Notes: generated by a model from the sequence alone, not told the origin. A stretch of DNA of 64,000 nt from Methylobacter tundripaludum (GCF_002934365.1 NZ_PTIY01000003.1:274754-338753), one strand, 5' to 3'; numbered from the stretch's first letter, positions 46,282 to 55,996 are shown. Program-made: numbers and translations.

Positions 46282-47664
46282 TTACAAATCGCTAAAGTAC
46301 AGTTGCTCATAAGCTGAATTCAGCAATTCTCGTGCTTCAATCAGTTGCTGATCAGAATTCTTGGACTCAAATTCAAACAACTTACCATCTAAATCCACGA
46401 AATGTACCGATAGGAAATCTTCTACATCAATTTTCTGCTTTTTCAGATTAACTTCCAAGGCTTTTAATAGATCTGTGCTGTGTGTGGTGATAACGATATT
46501 AACACCAGCCTGCGCTAAGACTAACAGTACCTCCATTAACTTAACTTGCCAATCAGGGTGTAAATTGGTTTCCGGCTCATCAATGAAAACGAAAGAACCT
46601 TCTGTAATTACGTTATGTTTTAATAAGGCTTGAACCATACCCAAGTTAGTCATGCCAAAAGAAACAAGATTTTTAGATATTTCTTGGCCGGATTTATTAT
46701 CTTTAAAGCTTAAATTATCGCCTTTAAAGATAAACTCGCCACCTAAAGCATCTTCTAACAAATCGGTAGCTGCTGCAAAAGCACCTGATGTTTTAGTTTT
46801 GGTATTTAACGCATCATCCAAATCATAAAAATATTTTGGCACACCTGTTAAAACATCACTATTTTTCTTTCCGAGTAATCTTGGGCGAATTTGATTATTT
46901 TTGGCCGATTTTAATGCGTCTCTCACTTTCCAATAAGCGGGTGATTCAAAAAAAACCACACTGGATAAGCCTGATACTTCATCAATAAAATCAGCACCTA
47001 AACTAAAACTCCTTTTATTGCCACTTAATTCGATCACTAAAAGGTCATCAACTGCAATTATTATCTTTTCTTCGTCAAAGCTGATTAACTCGCTAAGTGT
47101 AGAAATTTGAAAATTATCTTTTAGTTCATTTTCAATATGAATAGCAAAAAAGTCAGCGTAATACTTTTGAGGATTTATAAGTTGCCGCAGAAAATCATCA
47201 AAGTTTTTATTAATGGCCTCAGAGATGCTTTTAATGGAGCTCCTCTTGGTAGGTTTAAGTTCATTTAAATATGTTTCATAGTAAGTATGTATTTTTTCAA
47301 CATCACCTACTTTTGAGGTTGCAAAAGCCAGATAATCATCAATCTTCCAGCTACTGGCTTCTTCAAACTCTTTTTGCAACTTATCAAGAGTGAGCTCAAT
47401 TCTTTTTGTAGCCCATAAATCATTTTGACCCACATAGCTAATACCGTTCGCAAAAGTTTGCAATTGAAGTTGAATTTGTCGAATCGTCTTGTTTACAGAC
47501 TCATGATAAACATTCTTGTTAATGACATTTAAAATAGAATACAACGACTTGGTAAAAAAACTTTTACCTGTTCCATTCGGGCCGGTAATTACCGTCATCG
47601 GGCGAATTTTAAACTCCGCCTCCTTTAGCTTTCCCAGATTTTTGACTTTTACGTCAATTTTCAT
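46282..47664 (-). CDS. AAA15/OLD-like ATPase without TOPRIM domain
   Basis: The 460-residue protein has the ABC-type ATPase pattern of the AAA15/OLD group. Walker A is GPNGTGKSF (28-36), a long helical insert occupies about 60-330, LVSFGMTNLGMVQALL matches the signature region, Walker B is FVFIDEPETNLHPDW (from about 358), and the H-loop reads ITTHSTDLLKAL. Only about 60 residues follow, so there is no TOPRIM nuclease. The effector is probably the downstream 189-residue protein, as in other ATPase-effector defence pairs. It starts 35 bp after rnr. Confidence 0.82.
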   Translation of the reverse strand: MKIDVKVKNLGKLKEAEFKIRPMTVITGPNGTGKSFFTKSLYSILNVINKNVYHESVNKTIRQIQLQLQTFANGISYVGQNDLWATKRIELTLDKLQKEFEEASSWKIDDYLAFATSKVGDVEKIHTYYETYLNELKPTKRSSIKSISEAINKNFDDFLRQLINPQKYYADFFAIHIENELKDNFQISTLSELISFDEEKIIIAVDDLLVIELSGNKRSFSLGADFIDEVSGLSSVVFFESPAYWKVRDALKSAKNNQIRPRLLGKKNSDVLTGVPKYFYDLDDALNTKTKTSGAFAAATDLLEDALGGEFIFKGDNLSFKDNKSGQEISKNLVSFGMTNLGMVQALLKHNVITEGSFVFIDEPETNLHPDWQVKLMEVLLVLAQAGVNIVITTHSTDLLKALEVNLKKQKIDVEDFLSVHFVDLDGKLFEFESKNSDQQLIEARELLNSAYEQLYFSDL

Positions 47665-47699
47665 ACAAATCTCTTTATAATTTCACAGCTATAGCAACG

Positions 47700-49940
47700 T
47701 TATTTCTTACGACGTCTTTTCTTAGGCTTGGTAGCGATTGCAACTTGCTTTTGCGCCAGCTCAAAGTCAATCTTCTTTTCATCCAGATCGACACGGGCAA
47801 CCCTGACCTTGACGCTGTCGCCCAGACGGTAATTAATGCCGGTGCGCTCGCCTCTTAACTGGTGACTGGTTGCATCGAAATGAAAATAATCCTGCGCCAG
47901 ATTGCTGATATGGACCAAACCTTCAACATAGATTTCAGCCAGTTCGACAAAAAAGCCGAACGAGGTGACCGCGGAAATAATGCCGGGGAATTCCTCGCCG
48001 ACCTTATCCATCATATATTCGCATTTGAGCCAGCTCACCACGTCGCGGGTGGCGTCATCGGCGCGGCGCTCATTGGCTGAGCATTGCTCGCCCAACACCA
48101 CCATATCGGGTACGCCGTAGAAAAAGCTTTCCACCGGTTTGCCTTGCAAACAATGCCTGATCGCGCGATGCACCAACAAATCGGGATAACGGCGGATAGG
48201 CGAAGTAAAATGCGCGTAAGCCTCCAGCGCCAAGCCGAAATGACCTTTTAATTCGGGACTATAAACGGCCTGCGACATCGAACGCAACAATACGGTCTGG
48301 ATCAAATGCGCATCAGGCCGGTCTTTAATCGACTCCATCAAATGCATATAATCCAGCGGCGTCGGTTTTGCGCCGCCGCCCAAACTCAAACCCAGTTCGC
48401 CAAGAAAGGTTTTCAGGTTGAGCAACTTGTCGGCACTTGGGCCGTCATGTATCCGCAACAGCTTGGGCATTTTTTTATTGTTTAAAAAACGCGCCGCCGC
48501 CATGTTCGCGGTAATCATGAACTCTTCAATCAACTTGTGCGCATCGTTGCGCACTACCGGCACTATTTTTTCGATTTTACGCTCGGCACCGAAAATAATC
48601 CGGGTTTCCTGGGTGTCGAAATCCATCGCGCCGCGTTGTTCGCGACTCACCCGCATCACTTTGTAAAGTGCGTACAGCTCCTGCAAATGCGGCATCAAGG
48701 CTTTATGTTTTTTTGCTAAAACTTTATCGCCTTCAACCAGCATTTTTGCCACTTCGGTGTAGGTCAGCCTGGCATGAGAACTCATCACCGCGTCGAAAAA
48801 GCGCGACCGGGTAACCTGGCCTTGGTCATTAATAAGCAGCTCGCAAACCATACACAGCCGGTCTACCTGGGGATTAAGCGAACATAAGCCGTTCGATAAA
48901 ATCTCCGGCAACATCGGTATGACGCGTTCAGGAAAATAGACCGAGGTGCTGCGTTTTTGCGCTTCTTTATCTAATTCCGAATTAATCTGCACATAATGCG
49001 AAACGTCGGCAATCGCAACCAGCAGTTTCCAACCTTTCGGCGTTTTCTGGCAATAAACGGCATCGTCAAAATCGCGGGCATCTTCACCATCGATGGTGAC
49101 TAAAGGAGTGTTCCGCAAATCGACCCGGTTCTCTTTTGCCGACTCAGGCACCTCTTTTTTAAGCGGCTTGATTTCTTCCAGCAGCTCATCGGGCCATTGA
49201 TTAGGCAGCTCATAAGAACGGATCGCCATGTCGATTTCCATTCCCGGCGCCATGTGCTCGCCCATGACCTCGATAATCCGGCCAATGGGCTGCCGAAGCT
49301 TGGTCGGTTGCTCGAGAATTTCCGCAACGACAATCTGGCCTTGCTTAGCTTTTCCCGCACCGCCTTTTTGAACCAGGATGGTTTGCGCGATATTCTTATT
49401 GTCGGGCACCACATAGGTAAAACCGTCTTCCTTATAGAGCCGGCCTACAACCTGATGAGTATTCCTCTGCAAAATTTCAACGACCGCACCTTCCCTGCGA
49501 CCTTTTTTATCGACTCCGGCAACACGCACCAGCGCCCGGTCATTGTGCAGCAGGGAATTCATTTCCCGCGGCGATAAGAATAGGTCGTCCGAACCGTCAT
49601 CCGGCTTGATAAACCCGAAGCCGTCCGCATGCCCGATAATGCGCCCGGCAATTAAATCCTCATTGTTAACCAGGCAATACTTTTTGCCGCGGTTGAATAA
49701 TAATTGCCCGTCCCTTTCCATTGCGCGTAAACGGCGGCGTAGCGCTTCTAACTGGTCTTCGGATTCTAGGGAAAACGCTTCCGCGATTTCTTCACGGCGC
49801 AACGGCTTGCCAGCGTGCTCGATAAATTGGAGAATTAATTCGCGGCTGGGAATGGGGTTTTCATATTTCTCAGCTTCGCGCTGGGCATATGGGTCTTTTG
49901 TTGAGTTAAAATCAACGTCTTTTTTAGACTTCAATGTCAT
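47700..49940 (-). CDS. rnr: Ribonuclease R
   Basis: The 746-residue 3'-5' exoribonuclease has an N-terminal winged helix (PSRELILQFIEHAGKPL), two cold-shock domains, the RNB catalytic centre (VTIDGEDARDFDDAVYC, with Asp cluster), and HFTSPIRRYPDLLVHR. A C-terminal S1 domain and a basic tail ending KPKKRRRKK follow. It degrades structured RNA and takes part in tmRNA-linked decay. Length is a little below the E. coli protein. Confidence 0.97.
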   Translation of the reverse strand: MTLKSKKDVDFNSTKDPYAQREAEKYENPIPSRELILQFIEHAGKPLRREEIAEAFSLESEDQLEALRRRLRAMERDGQLLFNRGKKYCLVNNEDLIAGRIIGHADGFGFIKPDDGSDDLFLSPREMNSLLHNDRALVRVAGVDKKGRREGAVVEILQRNTHQVVGRLYKEDGFTYVVPDNKNIAQTILVQKGGAGKAKQGQIVVAEILEQPTKLRQPIGRIIEVMGEHMAPGMEIDMAIRSYELPNQWPDELLEEIKPLKKEVPESAKENRVDLRNTPLVTIDGEDARDFDDAVYCQKTPKGWKLLVAIADVSHYVQINSELDKEAQKRSTSVYFPERVIPMLPEILSNGLCSLNPQVDRLCMVCELLINDQGQVTRSRFFDAVMSSHARLTYTEVAKMLVEGDKVLAKKHKALMPHLQELYALYKVMRVSREQRGAMDFDTQETRIIFGAERKIEKIVPVVRNDAHKLIEEFMITANMAAARFLNNKKMPKLLRIHDGPSADKLLNLKTFLGELGLSLGGGAKPTPLDYMHLMESIKDRPDAHLIQTVLLRSMSQAVYSPELKGHFGLALEAYAHFTSPIRRYPDLLVHRAIRHCLQGKPVESFFYGVPDMVVLGEQCSANERRADDATRDVVSWLKCEYMMDKVGEEFPGIISAVTSFGFFVELAEIYVEGLVHISNLAQDYFHFDATSHQLRGERTGINYRLGDSVKVRVARVDLDEKKIDFELAQKQVAIATKPKKRRRKK

Positions 49941-50115
49941 TTAAATAATAATAAAGAGAGTGGATACAATAAATATATCTTAAATAGTGGCTTAGTATAT
50001 CGATTAGGGTTAAAAGAGAAAAGTTTTTGACCCTTAGTCAAAAGACTATTCCCCATTGGCTTGAGCTAACGTCCCGCTCGAAATCAATTAAGTTCGGGAA
50101 AAACTTCGCACTTAA

Positions 50116-50144
50116 TTGACAAATCAAAAGAGGCTAGGTATAGT
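50116..50144 (+). promoter_or_regulatory. Strong sigma-70 promoter for tRNA-Leu
   Basis: TTGACA (50116-50121) and TATAGT (50139-50144) are separated by 17 bp. A GC-rich GCGCGC follows the -10, as in stringently controlled tRNA promoters. The tRNA starts 33 bp later. Confidence 0.85.
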
Positions 50145-50177
50145 GCGCGCTCACTTTAGCTTTTACAGCTAACCTCT

Positions 50178-50264
50178 GCCGAGGTGGTGAAATTGGTAGA
50201 CACGCCAGCTTCAGGTGCTGGTGGGGGCAACCCCGTGGAGGTTCAAGTCCTCTCCTCGGCACCA
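50178..50264 (+). tRNA. tRNA-Leu(CAG)
   Basis: The 87-nt tRNA has the acceptor GCCGAGG/CCTCGGC, a D-arm with AAATTGGTAGAC, the anticodon stem CCAGC/GCTGG with loop TTCAGGT (anticodon CAG), and a long variable arm as expected for tRNA-Leu. The T-arm contains GTTCAAGTC and the gene encodes the 3' ACCA. All stems pair. Confidence 0.97.
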
Positions 50265-50509
50265 TTCGATTATAGCCTCTTCTTTTTGATTCTACCCGTT
50301 TTTTAACAAAACGAGCTGCGTAAATTTCTCCAGGCAAGACAAACGGCTGCACACAATATCTCGAACGGCGGAGAAACCACGCTTACCCTTTCGCCTTAAC
50401 ATCTGATTAAACGCCGTCAGGCCTATTAGCGCAGACGTCGCATCCTCTCGCGCGGACGCCGTTTTACACTCTACATGGGACACCAGCAAATTTTCGGTAA
50501 CTTCCAGTT
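50265..50509 (-). pseudogene. Remnant of a second EAL-domain gene fused to unidentified sequence
   Basis: On the minus strand, 50515-50475 reads LKLEVTENLLVSHVE in one frame, which duplicates the LKLELTESLLVSNVE strand of the intact EAL domain at 50868-50910. The frame then continues through about 60 residues (ATSALIGLTAFNQMLRRKGK and on) that do not belong to an EAL fold and may be transposase debris. This sequence supplies the out-of-frame end of the GGDEF-EAL gene. Confidence 0.6.
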
Positions 50510-51964
50510 TGAGATTGAAACAAACTCATCGAACTGTTCCAACGGTATCGGCTTGCTAAACAAATACCCCTGATAGGCATGACAGCCATGGTGTGCGAGA
50601 AATCCCCTCTGCGCCTCGCTTTCCACCCCTTCAGCGATGACCGCCAACCCCATACTTTCGGCTAGGGCGATGATCATCTTGGCAATAGCGGCGTCGTTAA
50701 GGTCGATCAGCACGTCTCTGACAAATCCTTGGTCGATTTTCAGTTGATCCAGCGGCAGTCGCTTCAGATAAGTGAGCGATGAATACCCGGTACCGAAATC
50801 ATCCAGCGAGAAAGACACCCCCTTCGCTTTCAGCACAGTCATTTTGGTGATAATGTCCTCCACATTCGACACCAGCAAACTTTCGGTCAACTCCAGCTTG
50901 AGCCTGCAAGGATCAGCACCGGTGTGATCGAGCACAGCCAGTACCTGATCGGCAAAGTCGGCCTGGCGAAACTGGTGGACGCTGACATTCACAGCCAGCG
51001 TAAGATACGCAGTTTCTGGCCGGACGGCCCAAGCAGCCAATTGAGCGCAGGCGGTTTCCAGTACCCATAAACCCAAAGGCAGAATCAACCCGCTTTCCTC
51101 AGCCAACGGAATGAAATCGGCCGGCGGCACCATACCGCGCTGGGGATGCTGCCAGCGCACCAACGCTTCGGCCCCTATTATGCGCCCATGAATATCCACT
51201 TGAGGTTGATAGTGGAGAATAAATTGCTTTTCCTGCAACCCCCGGTGCAAATCCTCCTCCAAGCTGGCGCGCGCCATAATATCCGTCTGCATACCCGGAT
51301 CGAAAACACAGACCGTATCGCGCCCGGCATGTTTGGCCTCGTACATGGCCAGGTCGGCGTATTTCATCAGTTCTTCCGTACTGCTCTCATGGCCCAAAAA
51401 CAGCACAACGCCAATACTGGCGCTGGAGTGATAGGTAATAGTGGCTTGGGGTTGATTAAATGGAACCAACAAATGATAAGGCTTTGCCAAAGCCTCGCAA
51501 ATCACTTCGGCCAGTTTTTTGGCCTGGGCGTTTGCTTTAATGGCGTACTGATCCAATGCATCAAGTATCATCACAAACTCATCACCGCCCAACCGGGCGA
51601 TAGTGTCGCCTTCACGCACACAGAATTGCAATCTTCGCGTAACTTCCAGCAGCAGTTGATCGCCCATATTATGGCCATAGGTGCCATTGAGTATTTTGAA
51701 TCGATCCAGATCCAAAAATAACAGTGCGCCGTGCTGCCGGGAACGCGCGCTGGCAGCGATGGCCTGGTCTATGCGATCTTGAAGCAAACGACGGTTAGGC
51801 AGCTTAGTGAGGGGATCATAAAAGGCCAGGATGCGGATACGCTCTTCCACACCATTGCTGTCAGTAATATCATAAAAGGTACCGATTAGATCGGTATTGG
51901 AAACAATAGAATCACTGTCGCTAAGAATATGTTCGACATCGGTCACTTGCTTATTAATTTTCAT
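50471..51964 (-). CDS. GGDEF-EAL cyclic di-GMP enzyme with altered C-terminus
   Basis: The 497-residue protein has GGDEF at residues 126-130 (LGGDEFVMIL) and an EAL domain (IIGAEALVRWQHP, ELTESLLVS, DDFGTGYSSLTYLKRLP, KIDQGFV), so both catalytic sites look intact. The first 45 residues (LIGTFYDITDSNGVEERIR) resemble the end of a PAS domain, which suggests loss of an upstream sensor. The last dozen residues (SNWKLPKICWCPM) come from reading a duplicated EAL fragment out of frame. It makes or degrades c-di-GMP, and the net direction is unknown. Confidence 0.85.
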   Translation of the reverse strand: MKINKQVTDVEHILSDSDSIVSNTDLIGTFYDITDSNGVEERIRILAFYDPLTKLPNRRLLQDRIDQAIAASARSRQHGALLFLDLDRFKILNGTYGHNMGDQLLLEVTRRLQFCVREGDTIARLGGDEFVMILDALDQYAIKANAQAKKLAEVICEALAKPYHLLVPFNQPQATITYHSSASIGVVLFLGHESSTEELMKYADLAMYEAKHAGRDTVCVFDPGMQTDIMARASLEEDLHRGLQEKQFILHYQPQVDIHGRIIGAEALVRWQHPQRGMVPPADFIPLAEESGLILPLGLWVLETACAQLAAWAVRPETAYLTLAVNVSVHQFRQADFADQVLAVLDHTGADPCRLKLELTESLLVSNVEDIITKMTVLKAKGVSFSLDDFGTGYSSLTYLKRLPLDQLKIDQGFVRDVLIDLNDAAIAKMIIALAESMGLAVIAEGVESEAQRGFLAHHGCHAYQGYLFSKPIPLEQFDEFVSISNWKLPKICWCPM

Positions 51965-52073
51965 GGTCAGCTCCCTGTTTTACTTACTGGTTAACTTACG
52001 CAGCATTGATTCTTATTAAATTGCGCTTTATCTCCCCCGTGTTACCCGTATTCCGATTCCGCTATGTCATTTG

Positions 52074-52403
52074 TTACGAGCAACTCCCCGGCAATTTATT
52101 CCGTGTCCGCTCCAAAAACCGCCGTACTCCGGCAATGCCCGCGCCAACATAGCGTTCAAAAAACTCAGCCCCGCTGATGTTAAAGAACAGCACCGGCACT
52201 TCCCCGGAAACCGTGCATGCCGGCAGGATCCTTCCGGTTCCTGACGCCCGCGGCATACGTCCATCTAAGCTCTGGATATTTTCCAGCGTTGCTAAAAAAT
52301 CGATGGACTCTCTAAACACCTGTTTGAGCGGATAAATTAAACCGGCCATCAAAACATTTCCCGGCAATATCGGTACGTTGGGATTTTTCCGTAAATTATC
52401 CAT
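52074..52403 (-). CDS. Hypothetical protein downstream of the metallopeptidase pseudogene
   Basis: This 109-residue frame starts with ATGGATAA, overlapping the stop of the frameshifted upstream gene. It reads NVPILPGNVLMAGLIYPLKQ, FRESIDFLATLENIQSLDG and a basic C-terminus. No family is recognised. A competing frame covers part of it. The overlap with the upstream stop is the main reason to keep it. Confidence 0.35.
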   Translation of the reverse strand: MDNLRKNPNVPILPGNVLMAGLIYPLKQVFRESIDFLATLENIQSLDGRMPRASGTGRILPACTVSGEVPVLFFNISGAEFFERYVGAGIAGVRRFLERTRNKLPGSCS

Positions 52404-53127
52404 GTCGATACCTCGCCTTGATTCTGCGATGGTGAAAATGGTCTAGCGACTGGTCAAGAATTGAAACGATCTCTTCGCAGCAAGTAATATTTTTATTACT
52501 TGCTGCGAAGAATATGATCAGCCAGCTTGGCGACCGCAGACCAGTTTGCAGCATTGCTTATAAAGTTAAATGCCACGGTAAATAACTCATCCAATTTTTC
52601 ATCCTTTTGTTGTTTATCTGCGGGGAAAAATTGTAAATATTCATTGACCAAGGCAAGATCGGAGCTGCCGCCATAATTTTTTAACGCGTCCAGATTGACC
52701 AGCTTGTGATTAAACGGCTCATCATCCGTTTCGGCAACATGCTTAGCTTCAGCCAGCGGCCCGATCAGCAGATTAATAATGTCCGCCTCAAAAGCTATCC
52801 TATAGTCATCGACCAATTGCACCCTTCCATCTCTGCGTTCTGTTAACCCGTTCATCAGGCTGTCAATAGAAGGCGGCAACAATTCGATTAACCGCTCTCC
52901 TTCCACTCGTGCAATACATCCGTCATAGGCCGATTGATAAGCCATGCCGCAATACCGCTCATTCCGTCCATATCATTAAGAAGGATGTTAAAACCGGCGG
53001 CAAACTTCTTGCCTTGTTATATAAATGAATGCCCGCAGCATGTCCCGCTTCATGGAAAGCAACACGCTGCTTATGCTCTAATAATTTATCTTGACCGCAA
53101 AGCCTCAATTATTTTGTTTCGTTTCAT
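52396..53127 (-). pseudogene. Frameshifted zinc metallopeptidase-like gene (HEAGH)
   Basis: The start ATG at 53127 follows AGGGTG and reads KRNKIIEAL, then a stop. In the next frame come GQDKLLEHKQRVAFHEAGH and AAGIHLYNKARSLPPV, with a zinc-binding HExxH motif, then a stop. A third frame gives NILLNDMDGMSG. A fourth, at 52945-52496, gives 149 residues (IELLPPSIDSLMNGL, FEADIINLLIGPLAEAKH, PFNHKLVNLDALKNYGG) ending at LRSK. Shifted again, the coding sense continues as SNKNITCCEEIVSIL to a stop at 52396. The pieces join in order, so one ancestral gene with about four frameshifts is the simplest reading. Confidence 0.7.
52473..52510. repeat. Perfect 17-bp hairpin over the pseudogene 3' part
   Basis: CTTCGCAGCAAGTAATA (52473-52489) pairs with 52494-52510 around a TTTT loop. 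It spans the stop of the 149-residue frame. It may stall transcription or may have promoted slippage at this frameshift. Confidence 0.8.
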
Positions 53128-53216
53128 ATTAAGCACCCTGGATTTAAAAGAACGTCTATTCACTAAAATTTATACTGTCAACATGCGCCTAACGGCGTTA
53201 TCTTTTAACCGTTTCA

Positions 53217-54296
53217 CTACCGCCCACTACCATAAGCCGCAATCTCGTAAGCAATCCGGCCCAGCGGCAACTCCTTGTTCACTACGCCCAGTTTTGCCGC
53301 CTCTTTCGGCATCCCATAGACCACACAGCTGCCTTCATCCTGTCCCAGGGTACGGGCGCCCACGTCGTACATTTCTTTCAGCCCTTTGGCGCCGTCATCG
53401 CCCATGCCGGTCATGATGATGCCCAATGCGTTTTTACCCGCGCACTTGGCTACCGAGCGGAACAACACATCTATCGATGGGCGATGCCGGGTAACGGGCG
53501 GTCCGTCCACGATCTCAACATGGTACTGCGCCCCGCTGCGCTTGAGCAGCATGTGCCGCCCTCCTTGCGCAATCAGCGCGCGTCCCGGCAACACCCGGTC
53601 GCCGTTGACGGCTTCGCGCACTTCAATCTGGCTCAGACTGTTCAGGCGGGCAGCGAATGCGCCGGTAAATTTTTCCGGCATATGCTGCACGATAACGATG
53701 CCGGGACAGACGCGCGGCAGGGCGGTCAGTACGACTTCCAGAGCCTGCGTACCGCCGGTGGAGGTGCCGATGGCGATAACCCGATCAGTGGTTTCGGCCA
53801 TGGCGCTGAAGGCGGCCGGAAGGATCGCGTCCGCCGTTAATTTGGCCTGTACCGGCACGGCGGCAGTCGCTGTACCCAGTCGGCGCAGGTTGGCGCGGGC
53901 GGCGGCTTTGACTGCAACAATCAGACTTTCCGAGTCATCCTGCAGGAATTGTTTGACGCCTGCCTTAGGCTTGGTGACGATGCTGACCGCCCCGGCCGCC
54001 AACGCCTGCATAGTGGTTTCCGCACCTTTCTCGGTCAGCGAGGAGCAGATGACTACCGGCGTGGGCCGTTCGGACATCAGCTTTTTTAAAAACGTGATAC
54101 CGTCCATGCGCGGCATTTCCACGTCCAACACAATCACATCGGGCCATTGCGTCTGCATCTTAGCCATTGCAAACACCGGGTCGGAAGCGGCGCCGATCAC
54201 GTTAATACCTGAATCTTGCGACAGATTTGTCGTCAATACCTGCCGCACTACGGCGGAATCGTCCACTATCAGTACATTAATCTGAATCACCTTCAA
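53217..54296 (-). CDS. cheB: Chemotaxis protein-glutamate methylesterase/deamidase CheB
   Basis: The 359-residue protein has a receiver domain ([14 protein letters not shown], phosphoacceptor Asp58 in [14 protein letters not shown] in ICSSLT) and a C-terminal methylesterase domain. The esterase residues are Ser in [12 protein letters not shown], His in VQHMPEKF and Asp in [12 protein letters not shown]. It removes methyl groups from receptors when phosphorylated by CheA. It overlaps cheD by 4 bp and is the last gene of the che operon. Confidence 0.97.
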   Translation of the reverse strand: MKVIQINVLIVDDSAVVRQVLTTNLSQDSGINVIGAASDPVFAMAKMQTQWPDVIVLDVEMPRMDGITFLKKLMSERPTPVVICSSLTEKGAETTMQALAAGAVSIVTKPKAGVKQFLQDDSESLIVAVKAAARANLRRLGTATAAVPVQAKLTADAILPAAFSAMAETTDRVIAIGTSTGGTQALEVVLTALPRVCPGIVIVQHMPEKFTGAFAARLNSLSQIEVREAVNGDRVLPGRALIAQGGRHMLLKRSGAQYHVEIVDGPPVTRHRPSIDVLFRSVAKCAGKNALGIIMTGMGDDGAKGLKEMYDVGARTLGQDEGSCVVYGMPKEAAKLGVVNKELPLGRIAYEIAAYGSGR

Positions 54297-54823
54297 CTCC
54301 TGTTTATGGGGTCATGCTCGATGTTGGACATCACATTACTGTGCTTAACCCAGACATCACCGCTCCACACTTCAAAAATCACGTTGCGATATCCGATGTC
54401 GCCCAAGTGCTCTGACACGCAAGCAAATCCATGTTGTTTTGCAAGTCGCCGCGCGGCTTGCACATTCTGGATACCGATCTCAGGCATCCTGTTTTTATGC
54501 CTTTCAGGAAACATATTGCCTCCACCAAATAGCTTGACCTGATATTCCTTATAGGGAGCGCCGACAGCATCAATTTTCTTCATCAGCAGGGCAATCGCCT
54601 CATCAGCATACCGCCCGTCCGGCACAGGCCGGTCGCCTACCCTCCGCTCGCTGCCACGCTTCGGCAGCATGTAGTGGCACATCCCCCCTATCAGCAGCTG
54701 AGGGTGCCAAAAGGCCATCGAGACACATGACCCCAGCACGGTGCGGATACGCGTGTCCCGGCCGCCGAAGTAATAATCGCCGGGCTGAAGAAATATCTCT
54801 AAAGGATGTAAAGGCGTTATCAT
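54293..54823 (-). CDS. cheD: Chemoreceptor glutamine deamidase CheD
   Basis: The 176-residue protein has the catalytic Cys in [11 protein letters not shown] (C33) and His in GGMCHYMLP (H50), plus KLFGGGNMF. It converts receptor Gln to Glu and can bind CheC or CheY in other species. No cheC is seen here. It lies between cheR and cheB. Confidence 0.96.
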   Translation of the reverse strand: MITPLHPLEIFLQPGDYYFGGRDTRIRTVLGSCVSMAFWHPQLLIGGMCHYMLPKRGSERRVGDRPVPDGRYADEAIALLMKKIDAVGAPYKEYQVKLFGGGNMFPERHKNRMPEIGIQNVQAARRLAKQHGFACVSEHLGDIGYRNVIFEVWSGDVWVKHSNVMSNIEHDPINRS

Positions 54824-54834
54824 TTCAGGGCCTC

Positions 54835-55671
54835 TTAGGGTTTCAGGTAAACGGCCGGTTGCACCAGTCGCAGGTCTTCGTTTATGCCGTTCAGCGTCTC
54901 GGAATGGCCGACCAAAAAATGTCCGCCGGGGCGCAGTAGCGACAACAGGCGTTTAACAACCTGGCGTTTGGTTTGCTGATCGAAATAAATCATGACGTTA
55001 CGCAGAAATATCACATCAAACTCGCCCAGTTTCGGCGGCGCTTCGGTGAGGTTATGGTGCATGAACTGCACCCGTTCGCGCAGTTTGCGCTCGATCAGCA
55101 ATGTCCCTTCCTGGCTGCCTGTGCCTTTAAGGCAGTAGTTGGACAAATAGCGGCTGGGAATTTCCATCACACGCGCTACCGGGTAAAGGCCTGCACGCGC
55201 TTGTTCCAGCACCCGCACGCTAAGATCGGAAGCGACGATTTCCCACGGCGCATGACCCAATACGTCATCCAGCATCATCTCAATACTGTAGGGCTCTTCA
55301 CCGCTGGAACAGGCTGCACTCCAGATGCGAAAAGGTTTACCGGGCCTCCGCGCCGGTAAAATGCGTTGGCGCAAAAAATCGAAATGTTTGGGTTCCCGAA
55401 AAAAGTGCGTTTCGTTGGTGGTCAGCAAATCCACCGCCGTTTGCAGTTCCGTTTGTCCATTGGCGGCGGTAATCATTTGAAAATACTCGCCGTAGCTTGC
55501 CAGTCCGTAGTGTTGAAGCCGCTTCGCCAAACGGCTGGTCACCAGCGGCTTCTTGGCGGGCGACATATTGATGCCGGCGATACGGTAGATCAGGTCGCGA
55601 AACTGTGCGAATTCCTTCTCTTGTAACACCACGGCATTAAAGTTAGGTTTATAAACTGCTTGTGCTGTCAT
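54835..55671 (-). CDS. cheR: Chemotaxis protein methyltransferase CheR
   Basis: The 278-residue protein has the helical N-terminal domain (FRDLIYRIAGINMSPAKKPL, RLAKRLQ), TNETHFFREPKHFDFL, the SAM site IWSAACSSGEEPYS, and the motif FDVIFLRNVMIYFD. It methylates receptor glutamates with SAM. There is no TPR extension. Confidence 0.96.
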   Translation of the reverse strand: MTAQAVYKPNFNAVVLQEKEFAQFRDLIYRIAGINMSPAKKPLVTSRLAKRLQHYGLASYGEYFQMITAANGQTELQTAVDLLTTNETHFFREPKHFDFLRQRILPARRPGKPFRIWSAACSSGEEPYSIEMMLDDVLGHAPWEIVASDLSVRVLEQARAGLYPVARVMEIPSRYLSNYCLKGTGSQEGTLLIERKLRERVQFMHHNLTEAPPKLGEFDVIFLRNVMIYFDQQTKRQVVKRLLSLLRPGGHFLVGHSETLNGINEDLRLVQPAVYLKP

Positions 55672-55693
55672 TTTCTTATTCCACGAATTAACG

Positions 55694-55996
55694 CTATATA
55701 AAATTCACTGAGGCGCTGGATACAAAATCATGCTCTATATAACCGGAGCAATGTTTGTATTCCGTCCGTCTCGTGCGTTGCGTATCTACGTGCAGCTCTG
55801 AAACCCAATTGATAAAACGTTCTACATCCGAACCTTGAAAAAGAAAGTCGTGTTGAGGACAAAGCATATAGATGTCTATCGCCGCTACGCGCTGACACCT
55901 TGGGCGCTTGAGCTCCGGGGACGCTATCTTGTGTAGGTAAGAACCTTTGGCATCGCGAATGTTGGCATCCAAATCTTTAACGAATAAATCATTCAT
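55694..55996 (-). CDS. Uncharacterised 100-residue protein in the che operon
   Basis: The frame starts with ATG preceded by AGGAAGAT, a very good Shine-Dalgarno, and lies co-directionally between cheW1 and cheR. It reads DLDANIRDAKGSYLHKIASP, VAAIDIYMLCPQHDFLFQGS, RFINWVSELHVDTQ and YIEHDFVSS. It is soluble, with three Cys and several His. No domain is recognised. An 11-bp hairpin (56023-56060) lies just upstream of its start. Confidence 0.55.
   Translation of the reverse strand: MNDLFVKDLDANIRDAKGSYLHKIASPELKRPRCQRVAAIDIYMLCPQHDFLFQGSDVERFINWVSELHVDTQRTRRTEYKHCSGYIEHDFVSSASVNFI

Noticed and set aside
50178..50264. tRNA-Leu as an integration site for a genomic island
   Set aside because: No second copy of the tRNA 3' end and no integrase were seen in the window.
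52067..52264. 65-residue minus-strand ORF
   Set aside because: It competes with the 109-residue frame, which is linked to the upstream stop. It has no independent support.
53386..54285. 299-residue plus-strand ORF
   Set aside because: It is a mirror of cheB in a GC-rich reading frame with no recognisable protein features.
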